Assembly (NCBI GenBank): GCA_016860845.1 | Contig: BOKF01000049.1 | Location: 1-59,910 of the forward strand | Length of the DNA stretch: 59,910 bases | Reading direction: 5' to 3' | Source: Chloroflexota bacterium | Lineage (GTDB): Bacteria; Chloroflexota; Anaerolineae; 4572-78; J111 | Shown here: positions 24,155-32,971 of the stretch, one piece after another | Layout: each line of letters starts with the position of its first letter | Numbering within the stretch: position 1 is the stretch's first letter | Program-made: the position numbers and the translations under genes | The notes under the pieces: generated by a model | What the model was told of the DNA's origin: nothing | Database searches by the model: none | What the model saw: the letters and a program-made list of their open reading frames with translations, nothing else

Positions 24155-26196
24155 TTTTCCCCCTCATTTGAATTAAACATGCTTTCCGTCAGCGGCTCAA
24201 AATCAGCGGCAATTTGCTCGTGGTGGAGCGCCTGGTAAGCGGCAACATAACTGGCCGCGCTCCAGGCCTGGTGAGCTTTTCCCATTGGCCGCCCGGTCTG
24301 GCCGTGGAGCCACTCATTAAACTCCCACTCCTGATAGAGGCCAACCCGGCAGGCTTCGGCCAGGGCTTTCAATTCCTGGTGAGCCAATTCCGTGCGACCA
24401 AGTTTGACCAAAAAGCGCACCCACAGCCCGCCGATAAAGGGCCAAATGCCGCCATTGTGATAATGGTCGGGCAGGTTGAGGAAATTAGTCACAAAATAAT
24501 CTTTCCAATCACCAGCCCCTGAGTGGATGGCGGGGTAAAAACATTTGGCCGGATACGGCGCATTGATCCCCACCCCCCATAAAAAGTGAAAGAGTTGTTC
24601 CATCTGCTGGTCGTCCAGCAAGCCGACCAGCGCGGCCAGTAGATTGGCGTAGACATCGCAGCGCCAGGAGAAACCAAACGGGCTAATCTGCGCCAGCAGG
24701 TATTGGGCATCGCCCAGGCTAAACTGTGTCTCGGCAAATGACTCGCGGGCATCCGACAGCTTTTTGGCGGTGGGCCAGAACTGCCGGAGAATCTTGCGGC
24801 GAATCCGGGCAGTTAACTCCTGATAAGTCTGGGTATCTTCATTCATCACCGCCGTCACAACGCTGAAATCACGGCAGGCGAGATACCACAGCACTTCATC
24901 GTAAAGCACGTTGTAAGAGCGGGGAAAGAGGTCCATCCAATCGGACGATTCAGGGATCTCGATCAGGCCACAATTGTTGCTGTCGTGGGCTGTGAGCCAC
25001 TGCATGGCCCGCTTAAGATGAGGATAGAGGCCGGTTAGAAAAGTCCGGCTGCCGGTGTAAGCCGCATAGCGACAGCCTCCAATGACAAACCAGAGGACCG
25101 AGTCGATCGAGGCAATATCGCCGATGCCGCCGTAATCGGGCCGGCCGGTTTTGATTTGAACATTGGCCGGAATTTGGCCGCTCTCGGTCTGATGTTCGGC
25201 CAGCAGTTCCAGGGTGCGCCGAAAACAGAGGGTCAGGTCCGGGTCATTCAGGCCCAAACTCCATAAGCCGGTTTTGATGCCATCACGACCCCAGACAGCA
25301 AAATAGTTGGAGTCGCTGTCGGTGAGGGCGTTATCCACCAGGCTGGCCGCCGAGAAGCCCATCGGGGTGATATTGCGGTGCAGCGAATGGATGGCTCGCT
25401 CCAGGGCTTGCCGGGTTGGGTCCGCGACAGCCAATGCCGGCAGCGGGCCCCAAAAATGATAGTGTTCAAGACCTTCGAGTAACCCCTCCGCATGGGCGGC
25501 CTGGCTAAAGTAGGCCTGGAGTTGTACCGCCTCCTTCAGCCTGGGCGTGGCATTGCTAACTACAATCCCACGAAAGCCATACTGGAAAAGATCAATATGG
25601 TTACCGCTGTGTCCCCCTACAAAAACCTGGTTGGGCGATAAGACCAGGGAATGAGACAGGAATTGGACGGCCGGGCCAATCCCGGCCCGCTCCGGGATAA
25701 TATCCAGGTAGAGTTCAAAAGAGTAGACCAGCCTGACCGGTAACTGCGCTTCAAGCAGGGCCAGGCGGAGCTCATCTAACAGTTCCGGTGAGGCGTTCTT
25801 TAAGTGGTAACTCACCTTTAAAGGGGTTTGATACTCCGGAGCTTGTAACTCTAGCTGCGGGTAATGTTCGGCCAAAAAATCCACAATTGCCTGCCGGGTA
25901 AAACCAACTTGAATGTAGCGAAACCATTCGCTCACCGGGTATTCGCCCGGCAGCCGGTAAATTTCGGTACCGACCGACGAAATGACATAATCGGGCAGTA
26001 AGAGTTCATTTTTCTCAATTTGTTTGAGTTGGCTGGATAGGTTCTGTCCTGAAAAGTAAACCAGTAAGGTTGACTCCCGCACCCGCTGCAGGGCCTGGTG
26101 CAGACGCTGCCGGCCCTCTTCCGCACCACCGACCAGAACACCCTGCAAATCAGCCACCAGCAAGCGACTTTCATCAACAGTGGAACGAATCTTCAT
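24151..26196 (-). CDS. GH100-like invertase with inactive sucrose-phosphatase-like domain
   Basis: A 681-aa protein. Residues 1-255 align with the adjacent sucrose-phosphate phosphatase. Motif I is VADLQGVLVG (Asp16 kept, the +2 Asp is Gln18) and motif IV is GGHSGNHIDLF, where both Asp of GDSGND are His. Phosphatase activity is therefore very unlikely; a sucrose(-phosphate) sensing role is possible. Residues about 270-675 form an (alpha/alpha)6 glycosidase domain: YFAVWGRDGIKTG, IASIDSVLWFVIGG, SDWMDLFPRSYNVLYDEVLWYLA, CFYPAI and HYHNGGIWPF. These resemble neutral/alkaline invertases (GH100), although an amylo-glucosidase-type enzyme cannot be excluded. ATG at 26196 follows GGGGGAA. It leads the sucrose operon behind operator copy 2. 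Confidence 0.7.
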   Translation of the reverse strand: MKIRSTVDESRLLVADLQGVLVGGAEEGRQRLHQALQRVRESTLLVYFSGQNLSSQLKQIEKNELLLPDYVISSVGTEIYRLPGEYPVSEWFRYIQVGFTRQAIVDFLAEHYPQLELQAPEYQTPLKVSYHLKNASPELLDELRLALLEAQLPVRLVYSFELYLDIIPERAGIGPAVQFLSHSLVLSPNQVFVGGHSGNHIDLFQYGFRGIVVSNATPRLKEAVQLQAYFSQAAHAEGLLEGLEHYHFWGPLPALAVADPTRQALERAIHSLHRNITPMGFSAASLVDNALTDSDSNYFAVWGRDGIKTGLWSLGLNDPDLTLCFRRTLELLAEHQTESGQIPANVQIKTGRPDYGGIGDIASIDSVLWFVIGGCRYAAYTGSRTFLTGLYPHLKRAMQWLTAHDSNNCGLIEIPESSDWMDLFPRSYNVLYDEVLWYLACRDFSVVTAVMNEDTQTYQELTARIRRKILRQFWPTAKKLSDARESFAETQFSLGDAQYLLAQISPFGFSWRCDVYANLLAALVGLLDDQQMEQLFHFLWGVGINAPYPAKCFYPAIHSGAGDWKDYFVTNFLNLPDHYHNGGIWPFIGGLWVRFLVKLGRTELAHQELKALAEACRVGLYQEWEFNEWLHGQTGRPMGKAHQAWSAASYVAAYQALHHEQIAADFEPLTESMFNSNEGEK

Positions 26197-26299
26197 GTCT
26201 ATTCCCCCGGCTTTCCCCATAAGCTGCATAATCTATGTTTTAACCCCAAAAACCTTCCTCCTTTTGCCAGCTTTGCGTTCTTATTTAGAGCCAGAGGTT

Positions 26300-26365
26300 A
26301 GTCTACCCAAAAACGGGAGCCTTTACCTCAAGTTAAGCTCAAGAAAACCTAAAGGTTTCCTAAAG
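26300..26365 (-). promoter_or_regulatory. Four-repeat PhoB-like operator and promoter, copy 2
   Basis: Minus strand 26365-26326: two CTTTAGG, one CTTGAGC and one CTTGAGG in 7+4 spacing. After exactly 20 bases comes TAGACT (26305-26300), a 4/6 match to the -10 consensus. It controls the invertase/phosphatase/sucrose-phosphate synthase operon starting at 26196. Confidence 0.8.
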
Positions 26366-26368
26366 AAA

Positions 26369-26397
26369 TAGGGCTTGTTGCGGAGCAACAAGCCCTA
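26369..26397. terminator. Hairpin between the kinase gene and operator copy 2
   Basis: Perfect 13-bp stem TAGGGCTTGTTGC/GCAACAAGCCCTA with a 3-base loop. On the minus strand it is followed by TTTCTTT, which already belongs to the operator flank. It probably ends transcription of the histidine kinase operon. The same hairpin is of a kind often dispersed in genomes, so it may also be a repeat. Confidence 0.55.
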
Positions 26398-26481
26398 CCA
26401 ATCATTACAGGAATTATTCAAGGTCGCTGTGATCGGTTATGTTTCTTGACCACTGTTCTCCCTTAGGCCCACTTTGTGGGT

Positions 26482-27525
26482 CTAAGTTGAATGCCGGGTA
26501 GTGGCAGGCAAGGTGAAGGTCACGGTCGTGCCCTGGTCGGGGGCGCTCTTCAACGAAATGCTGCCACCTTGAGCTTCCACCGCCAATTGGCAAAAGGTCA
26601 GCCCCAGGCCGCTGCCAACGGCAGCGCCCACCTGGCGAGCCTCGATCTGGGCGAATTTGTCAAATACCTTCCCAACCCACTGTTTTGGAATACCCGGCCC
26701 TTGGTCGGCGACGCTAAAGGCGAGCATATTAGTCCCAATTGGGGCAACCCGGACGGTAATGACCGAGCCTGGCGGACTGAACTTGATAGCGTTACCAAGC
26801 AAATTAACCAAAACCCGCACAGTCAGATCACGGTCGGCGCAAAGGTCCGCTATATCTGCACTCAATTCGGTAGCCAGGGTAAGCTGGTTTTGTTCCGCCT
26901 GTAAGGCCACTTGCTCTAACGAAAGCTCAACCAGTTCCTTCACTGCGACCTTGCTGATTTGCAACGGCATAGGCCCACTTTCAAGACGGGATAAGTTGAG
27001 CAGGGAATTGATAAGCGTTGACATCCATTGACTGGAGGCTAGCGCACTTTTGACTAACATGCGCCGTTCAGTTTCATTTATCTCAACGGTGTCATCCTGC
27101 AAAGCGCCCAGCGCCAGGATGATAACGCCCAATGGCGCCCCCATGTCATGCACAACAAAGTGTTGCAACTCTTCCCGGAGACGCCGAGCCACCTGTAATT
27201 TTGCCAGGATGTAAGCGACGATTAAAAAGAGGCCCAGTCTGGCCAGCATGTTCCAGTAGGGGATCGCTGGATGTGAAGAAGGAGATCTTAAGATCAGGTC
27301 AATACTTAACCCGGTCAAGGCGCTGGCTACAGCTACCCCAACCCCTGCCCAACTTCCCCCAAACCAGGCCGCCAGCGAAACCGGGATTAAATAAAAAACG
27401 GGGACAAAGATTTCTGGGCCGGTCAGGTAATCCAGCCCACCCAGCAATATGACGGCTACAAAGCTTGCTATTAATAAGAATAACCGTGGTTGCTGATTCA
27501 AGTACTTTCTTACCCGCTCAGACAT
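26482..27525 (-). CDS. Membrane sensor histidine kinase
   Basis: A 347-aa kinase. Residues 15-115 hold four predicted membrane helices (LFLLIASFVAVILLGGLDYL, FVPVFYLIPVSLAAWF, AGVGVAVASALTGLS, LGLFLIVAYILA) without a large external domain. HisKA follows with the phosphoacceptor His in HFVVHDMGAPLGV, then HATPase: N box LVNLLGNAIKFSPPG, G1 VADQGPGIP, G2 GSGLGLTFC. The sensor part is a MASE-like integral-membrane type whose signal is unknown. It is the last of five co-directional genes from gpgS, 4 bases after the DUF389 gene, so the response regulator at 30911-31609 is its likely partner. Confidence 0.8.
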   Translation of the reverse strand: MSERVRKYLNQQPRLFLLIASFVAVILLGGLDYLTGPEIFVPVFYLIPVSLAAWFGGSWAGVGVAVASALTGLSIDLILRSPSSHPAIPYWNMLARLGLFLIVAYILAKLQVARRLREELQHFVVHDMGAPLGVIILALGALQDDTVEINETERRMLVKSALASSQWMSTLINSLLNLSRLESGPMPLQISKVAVKELVELSLEQVALQAEQNQLTLATELSADIADLCADRDLTVRVLVNLLGNAIKFSPPGSVITVRVAPIGTNMLAFSVADQGPGIPKQWVGKVFDKFAQIEARQVGAAVGSGLGLTFCQLAVEAQGGSISLKSAPDQGTTVTFTLPATTRHST

Positions 27526-27529
27526 AGCC

Positions 27530-29833
27530 TCATTTCCCCGGTATTACTGTGACCTGGTTAGCAATTAAATAGTTTTCGGCCACCCACCCTACCCGGCCTT
27601 CGACATCCGTTACCTTCACCCAGGCCAGCCCATTCCTTGTGACTCGTTCATATAAAATCTTCACCAAGGCTCCTTCTGGCAGCGCCCCGGCGACCGGGCC
27701 GGCCGGGGTCCAACGCAGCTTAACTCCCCGGCCGTCGGTGTTGGCGATGAGGGCTGAGATAGGTGTTGGGGTTAAGGTTGCTGTTGCCGTTGGGGTTGAG
27801 GTTGTCGTTGGGGTTGAGGTAGTGACAGGTGTCGGCGAAGCAGTTGGGGTTTGAGTGGCTGTGGTGGTGGGAGGAGGGAAGACTGTGACGGTGGGAGGAG
27901 GGGTTTGCGTCGGGGTATTAGTTGGCATGGCGGTGGCGGTGGGGCTGGGTTCTGGCGTCGGAGTTAAAGTGAAGGTCGGCGTCGGCGTAGGTGTAGGCGG
28001 TACCACCGGGTCCAGTTCTGTAGCCGGAATAACCCTGAGGACTAAGGCCAGAGGCTGTCCCAGTTGAAGCACCTCAGTCACCCGGCGCTGTAACTCGACC
28101 ACACTTTGATAGTTGAGATTATAAGGTGAACGTACCTCAACCTCCAGCCTAAGGCTACCATCGTCGGCTTCCGTTTTGGTCCAGTTCTCCAACCGGATCC
28201 TTCGATCTATTTGTTGAATCTCTGTCTGCAGAACGGACTCGATTCTTCTTTCCAGAGTCACCTCGCTAAAGTGAGTCACCGTGAGGTAGCCCAGGATACC
28301 GCCAATCAAGATGAGCCAGAAGGTTGAGTTGACTAGGTTAATTATAAAAATACCCAGGCGTCCTTCCCATTTCAGCCGGGGTCTGAAACCTAAGGCAAAG
28401 AAGAGCAGTTCGCTGGCGGCGCTGATGGCCACCAGGTTGGTTAAAAACAGCAGAAAAGCACCCCCGGCAATTTGCCAATTCAGCCAGGCCAGGCCAATCC
28501 CTACTGTGGCCAGGGGCGGCACCAGGGCTACGGCAATAGCCACCCCGGCCAGAGCCGAGGAAATGTTTTTGCGACAGAGGGCGTAGGCGCCGGCCAACCC
28601 TGAAATCAGGGCCACCCCCAAATCCAGCACCGAGGGAGCAGTCCGGCTCATAATTTCGGCAGTGGGCGACTGGAAGGGAGCCAGCCAGCCGATTAGCACT
28701 CCCATGCTTATAGCCAGCGCTATGCCGCGCAAGGTAGCGCTGCCGGCCAGGCGCAGAAGTTTAAGATCGCCCTGAATGGTCCCCAGGCCCAGCCCCACAA
28801 TGGCCGACATCAACGGAGCGACCAGCATCGCCCCAATAATCACGGCTGGACTACTGAGCAGCAAACCCAAAGCGGCAATTCCGGCTGACAGGGCAATCAA
28901 CATGAAAAAGTCAATCCGGGGCCGGGCGCTGCGGCGCACTTGTTTGTAGACCTCGGCCCGCTCCTCGGCAGTCAGCGCCGGTAAGAAGCGGAGACTTTGC
29001 CGCCACAGTTGGCCCAGTCTGGAGCCAAGGCTGTCCTCAACTTGTTTAACAATAAGGGTGGCGCCCTCATTTTCCAGGGCAATGCGCTGGGGCAAAGCTC
29101 CAAACAACGCCTGGCTAAAGATGTTGTGGCGGCTGGCTCCCAAGATGGTCAGGTCATATTTTTCGGCCTCACCCAGGATGCCTTTTCGCCGGGTCGGCGC
29201 GCAGATCAGGTTGGCCTTAAATCTTGGCTGGCCGGCCCAGGCGGCCGCAAACCGGGCCAGCCAGGCGCAACTCGCTTCCAGTTCAGTTTCATCCTCATCA
29301 TCCAGGGTAACGTAAATCGCCGTTACTTCAGCCCGGGTTGACAGGTTGAGCGCCAGTTCGACGACCAGCGGCGTATTCGGCCCACCTGAGACAGGCGCCA
29401 GGATGTTGAGCGTTTCTTTGTCATCTAAATCCACCTCCGGCCAGGCGGGGTTAGCCCTGAACGTGGCCACAGGACAGGGAGCTTGCAGGAGCACCGGGTC
29501 AAGGGTGCTGCCCAGTAAATAGCCGCGCCGGGCCGCTCGCTTACGCCAGCCCACCAGCAATAAATCGGGGTGGTGTTGCCGGGCATAGCGCAGGATGGCT
29601 CTGGCCGGGTCATCGCTCTGCTCCAGTTCGACGACGATGGGCACATCCCGATAGTTGGCCGGGAGTTGTAGCCAATCCGGCAATTGCCCGGTCTGACTGA
29701 TGCACAGAACCGTCAAACGACCCTCTTTGACTTTGGCCAGGGCATAGCCCAGGCTCAAGAGCGGTCGCAGGCTCTCCGGCTCGCCAATCGCTGCTAAAAT
29801 GTGGGTACTGAGTTTGGGCTGAGTTTCATTCAT
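27530..29833 (-). CDS. UspA-DUF389 membrane protein with PT-rich linker and SH3 domain
   Basis: A 767-aa multidomain protein. Residues 10-135 and 140-265 are UspA-like domains (VGWRKRAARRGYLLGSTLDPVLL and ILGASRHNIFSQALFGALPQRIAL). Residues about 290-520 are a DUF389 membrane domain with about six helices (DFFMLIALSAGIAALGLLLSS, VIIGAMLVAPLMSAIVGLGLG). A beta-rich region follows to about 625, then an 85-residue Pro/Thr linker, then an SH3-like domain (ADGRGVKLRWTPAGP, GALPEGALVKI, VGWVAENYL) that is presumably outside the membrane. ATG at 29833 avoids overlap with the channel gene. A DUF389 protein next to MscS in an osmolyte region hints at envelope or turgor function; no role is established. 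Confidence 0.8.
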   Translation of the reverse strand: MNETQPKLSTHILAAIGEPESLRPLLSLGYALAKVKEGRLTVLCISQTGQLPDWLQLPANYRDVPIVVELEQSDDPARAILRYARQHHPDLLLVGWRKRAARRGYLLGSTLDPVLLQAPCPVATFRANPAWPEVDLDDKETLNILAPVSGGPNTPLVVELALNLSTRAEVTAIYVTLDDEDETELEASCAWLARFAAAWAGQPRFKANLICAPTRRKGILGEAEKYDLTILGASRHNIFSQALFGALPQRIALENEGATLIVKQVEDSLGSRLGQLWRQSLRFLPALTAEERAEVYKQVRRSARPRIDFFMLIALSAGIAALGLLLSSPAVIIGAMLVAPLMSAIVGLGLGTIQGDLKLLRLAGSATLRGIALAISMGVLIGWLAPFQSPTAEIMSRTAPSVLDLGVALISGLAGAYALCRKNISSALAGVAIAVALVPPLATVGIGLAWLNWQIAGGAFLLFLTNLVAISAASELLFFALGFRPRLKWEGRLGIFIINLVNSTFWLILIGGILGYLTVTHFSEVTLERRIESVLQTEIQQIDRRIRLENWTKTEADDGSLRLEVEVRSPYNLNYQSVVELQRRVTEVLQLGQPLALVLRVIPATELDPVVPPTPTPTPTFTLTPTPEPSPTATAMPTNTPTQTPPPTVTVFPPPTTTATQTPTASPTPVTTSTPTTTSTPTATATLTPTPISALIANTDGRGVKLRWTPAGPVAGALPEGALVKILYERVTRNGLAWVKVTDVEGRVGWVAENYLIANQVTVIPGK

Positions 29834-29864
29834 ATTTGGTGCAGCTCTGGGATGCTCACCAAGC

Positions 29865-30776
29865 CTAATCAGCGTGGGCAGGTTTCGTCCCGGCCTTGCC
29901 TTCAAGGAGATTATGATAGAACCGCTGGGTGGGATAGGCAAAATCTATATCCGAGTGCCGGGCAAACTCCACTAAAATATCCTCCCAAATGGCCTGCTCG
30001 CTGCCGCGCCTTTGGCGCGGCTCACACAAGTAGCGGATGGTGAGCATAACCCCACTGTCTTTGACGCTGGTATACACTGTTGGCGTCAGGACAGAGTACG
30101 TTATCAGAAATCTACGTGACGCTTCCTTGACTTTGCGCTCGGCCGTCTCGCTCAGATGAGCGCTGTGTTTGGCCGCAATGGCCCCCAGCATTTGCTTCGC
30201 CTTCTGCCAGTTGCTCTCGAACGTAATCAGCACTGGAATCTCGTTCCAAATATACTCAAACCCTCGGCTGTAATTGGCCACAACTTCGCTGAACACGGTG
30301 CCATTCGGAACGTGAAGCACCCGGCCGGTGCTCTGATCGGCGTCTACCCAGTTGCCAATCTCCATCAAGCTAAACTGAAAGAGACGCAAATCAATAACAT
30401 CTCCGCGCTGATTGCCCAATTGAATGCGATCACCTACGCTAAAAGGCCGGCGCCACATAATGAAGGCCCACCCGGCCAGATTAACAATGAGCGGTTGGAG
30501 GGCAATGGCCAGGCCGGCGGAGAGGAGGCCGAAATAAGTGGCCGTGTTGCCAAGCCCACCCATCCACAGCGGTCCCACCAGCAGGACGATGAGCACAGCA
30601 GCCACATAATCCGAAATTTTCCGCCATTGATAACGGGTGACCGCGCTGTCGAATCGTTGCAGGGCAACCCGCAACAGGAGATCGCGGAGCAACCAGATGG
30701 TCAGAATGATGAGCAGTGAGGCGAGCAGGTTCATGAGGGTCGTAGGGGCCACAGTTATTTCACGCAACCATTGCAT
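29865..30776 (-). CDS. MscS-family mechanosensitive channel
   Basis: A 303-aa small MscS-type channel with three predicted membrane helices (TLMNLLASLLIILTIWLL, YVAAVLIVLLVGPLWMGGLG, TYFGLLSAGLAIALQPLIVNLAGW, the last being the pore-lining helix with its Gly/Ala packing). The beta domain has RPFSVGDRIQLGNQRGDVIDLRLFQFSLMEIG, then HVPNGTVFSEVVANYSRG. Such channels release solutes on hypo-osmotic shock. Its position behind gpgS and a response regulator fits osmotic stress control. The C-terminal domain is shorter than in E. coli YggB-type extended proteins. Confidence 0.85.
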   Translation of the reverse strand: MQWLREITVAPTTLMNLLASLLIILTIWLLRDLLLRVALQRFDSAVTRYQWRKISDYVAAVLIVLLVGPLWMGGLGNTATYFGLLSAGLAIALQPLIVNLAGWAFIMWRRPFSVGDRIQLGNQRGDVIDLRLFQFSLMEIGNWVDADQSTGRVLHVPNGTVFSEVVANYSRGFEYIWNEIPVLITFESNWQKAKQMLGAIAAKHSAHLSETAERKVKEASRRFLITYSVLTPTVYTSVKDSGVMLTIRYLCEPRQRRGSEQAIWEDILVEFARHSDIDFAYPTQRFYHNLLEGKAGTKPAHAD

Positions 30777-30799
30777 CCGGTTATCTCCAATGAAGAAAA

Positions 30800-30905
30800 G
30801 AGGAATAAGCCATCGCCCAAGTTAAGCCGGACAATCTTATACCTCAGGCCGGTGCTGCCCAGGATGGCACTCAAGACGGCTAAACTCAGGTCTGAAGCGC
30901 GGACG
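30800..30905 (-). pseudogene. Possible fragment of a PII-like paralogue
   Basis: Between the channel and regulator genes the minus strand reads LAVLSAILGSTGLRYKI, resembling AWLGLGVSGMTILESAGLRHKL in the intact protein at 32972-33331. The DNA is also similar (about 24 of 33 bases around GCCTGAGG). No start or stop belongs to it. It looks like a decayed duplicate fragment. Confidence 0.3.
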
Positions 30906-30910
30906 CTGTT

Positions 30911-31609
30911 TCATGGCCCCGGCTCCGGGGCAACGAACTTGTAACCTACCCCCCGCACCGTTTGAATATATTGGGGGCGACGCGGATTTGCCTCAATATG
31001 TTCTCGCAGCCAGCCGATGTGGACATACAAAACCTGGACGGCCCCGGCAAATTCTTCGCCCCAGACCGCGTCGAGGAGATAATTGGTGGTCAGAACCGTG
31101 CCGGCGTTGGCCAGCAGCAGGCGCAAAAGTTCAAATTCTTTGGGTGGTAGTTCGACCGGCTTTCCCCGCACCCGCACTTCACGCCCGGCGGGATCGAGCC
31201 AAACCTCGCCGACTACCAACGGTTCATCTCCTACCTGCACCAGCTCTCGCGCCATCCGGCGCAGGACCACCCGAATGCGGGCTAACAATTCGCGCATGCC
31301 AAACGGTTTGGTCACATAATCCTCAGCCCCAAGTTCCAAACCGATGACAATATCGTTCTCCTGGCGGCGGCCGGTCAGAAAAATGATCGGCACATTGAGT
31401 TCATGCTGCATTATCCGGGCGATCTCCAGACCGTCGCGTTCGGGCAGGCCAATATCCAGCAGGATCAGGTCGGGCGGATCACTGCGGGCTATCGTCAAGG
31501 CTTCTTCACCGGTTTCGACCGTGACCGCCGCATAACCCTCGCGTTCAAGCCGGTGTTTGAGGCTGCGCCGAAGCAGCGCATCGTCATCTACAACAAGTAT
31601 TTTTGCCAT
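30911..31609 (-). CDS. OmpR/PhoB-family response regulator
   Basis: A 232-aa two-domain regulator. The receiver domain (1-120) has acidic pocket VVDDD at 6-10, phosphoacceptor Asp in LILLDIGLPERDG (about 53), Thr in FLTGR and Lys in YVTKPFG. The winged-helix DNA-binding domain (135-228) has ELPPKEFELLRLLLANAGTVLTTNYLLDAVWGEEF, LYVHIGWLREHIEANPRRPQYIQTVRGVGYKF. Proteins of this type bind tandem direct repeats with 11-bp period, which is exactly the design of the five operators in this window. It starts 9 bases after gpgS. Best candidate for the master regulator of that set, by inference. Confidence 0.9.
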   Translation of the reverse strand: MAKILVVDDDALLRRSLKHRLEREGYAAVTVETGEEALTIARSDPPDLILLDIGLPERDGLEIARIMQHELNVPIIFLTGRRQENDIVIGLELGAEDYVTKPFGMRELLARIRVVLRRMARELVQVGDEPLVVGEVWLDPAGREVRVRGKPVELPPKEFELLRLLLANAGTVLTTNYLLDAVWGEEFAGAVQVLYVHIGWLREHIEANPRRPQYIQTVRGVGYKFVAPEPGP

Positions 31610-31618
31610 GGTTTCTCT

Positions 31619-32830
31619 TCACTCTTTGTTGTCCTCTTCTACGGCGCTGATCAACAGCTCGAAAATATTGGGGATGGCCGCAGCGACCCGTTTCCAGGTC
31701 GAGATGTAAGGGGTTTCGATCGGCGTTTCAAGAAACTGCTGCCCCGCGCTGACGATGCAGCGCACAAAAGCCTCAGCCGCGCTGCCTTCGGCGTGGCGAT
31801 CAAACGTTAACCCGTTAATCAGGGAATCGTATTCATACCGGGCAATGAGATCCTGGGCGGTCCGCAAGTAGCTTGATTTCAACGACACAAAGAATTCATT
31901 CGTCAATACATAGCCCATGCTGGCCAATGTTCTGAAGATTGATTTGGCGATATCGGTACCCATCTTCAACAGCCCCTTATTGGGGTCCTGGAGGGTCAGG
32001 GGTTGATGTTTATGTTCATAATTATCGGCCAGGTCAACCTGGCAAATGCTGCTAAGGGCGCAGTTGCGGTGAACTTCGGCCAGTACACCTACTTCCAGGC
32101 CCCAATCGCCGGGGATTCTGAGGCGTCGGGCCAGGTCGGTCAGCATTGAAAACTCACCGGCGAGGATATAGCGGAAGGTGTCCAGGTAATCCAAAAACGG
32201 ATTTGGCCCCAAGCTCGTTTTCAAAGCACGGATCAGGGGCGTCACAAAGATGCGGGTCACCCGTCCGTGCATCCGGTCGGTAACCCGGCTGTAATAGCCC
32301 TTGCAAAATTCAAAGTCAATGGTGGGGCTGGCTACCGGGTAACAGAGCCGGGCCAGGAGTTCGCGATTGTAGCTGACAATATCACAGTCGTGTAAGGCAA
32401 TCACCTGGCTATCTTCGCGGGCCAGAATGTAGCCATACGCCGTCCAGGCGGATCGGCCCTTGCCGTCTTCCCCGACATCAATCCCATTTTCAGCGAGGAG
32501 ACGGTAGAGATTGTTAATGGCCGGGCCGGTACACCAGAGCAATTGGGGCTGCTGGGGCAGAGCCGCAAAGAACTTCCTGGCCTCTTTGAAGTCCTCCGGA
32601 GTTGTTCGGCCCATCGTCACGACGATATTCTGGAGATACTTTACCTGCCGGAGTTCGGCCAGAATTCTGGGCAGGCCAGGTCCTTGCAGTTCAAACGGGA
32701 TATATGGCAGGACCAGGGAAATAGGGCGGTGTTTCGCAGCCGCTTCAAGCTCAAGCTCCAATTCTTTCAGCTCACGGGGCCTGAGCCGGTGAAATGTAGC
32801 AATCTCGCCATTCTGAAAAAAATCCGACAT
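31619..32830 (-). CDS. gpgS: Glucosyl-3-phosphoglycerate synthase (GpgS-like)
   Basis: A 403-aa GT-A glycosyltransferase of the GpgS type (GT81). VLPYIPFEL at the N-terminal nucleotide fold, VVTMGRTTPEDF, GKGRSAWTAYGYILA, the metal-binding motif ALHDCDIVSYNRELL, FEFCKGYYSRVTDRMHGRVTR, and the acceptor-site stretch AGEFSMLTDLARRLRIPGDWGLEVGVL with CQVDLADNYEHKHQPL. It makes glucosyl-3-phosphoglycerate from NDP-glucose and 3-phosphoglycerate, the first step to glucosylglycerate and mannosylglucosylglycerate. The phosphatase at 16041-16604 and the MggS-like enzymes could complete the route. First gene of the cluster running to 26482. Confidence 0.8.
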   Translation of the reverse strand: MSDFFQNGEIATFHRLRPRELKELELELEAAAKHRPISLVLPYIPFELQGPGLPRILAELRQVKYLQNIVVTMGRTTPEDFKEARKFFAALPQQPQLLWCTGPAINNLYRLLAENGIDVGEDGKGRSAWTAYGYILAREDSQVIALHDCDIVSYNRELLARLCYPVASPTIDFEFCKGYYSRVTDRMHGRVTRIFVTPLIRALKTSLGPNPFLDYLDTFRYILAGEFSMLTDLARRLRIPGDWGLEVGVLAEVHRNCALSSICQVDLADNYEHKHQPLTLQDPNKGLLKMGTDIAKSIFRTLASMGYVLTNEFFVSLKSSYLRTAQDLIARYEYDSLINGLTFDRHAEGSAAEAFVRCIVSAGQQFLETPIETPYISTWKRVAAAIPNIFELLISAVEEDNKE

Positions 32831-32971
32831 AGCTAACCTCCTTTGTATTGATCAACAGGACGTTACCATCTAGCCATTTGCTGCCTCGGCCCCAGGCACA
32901 TATCAGAAGGTTGATCCGGCTGCCAGGGGCCGGTTTTTAGTCTCGCACCTGGTTAGGGATAACCAGATAAG

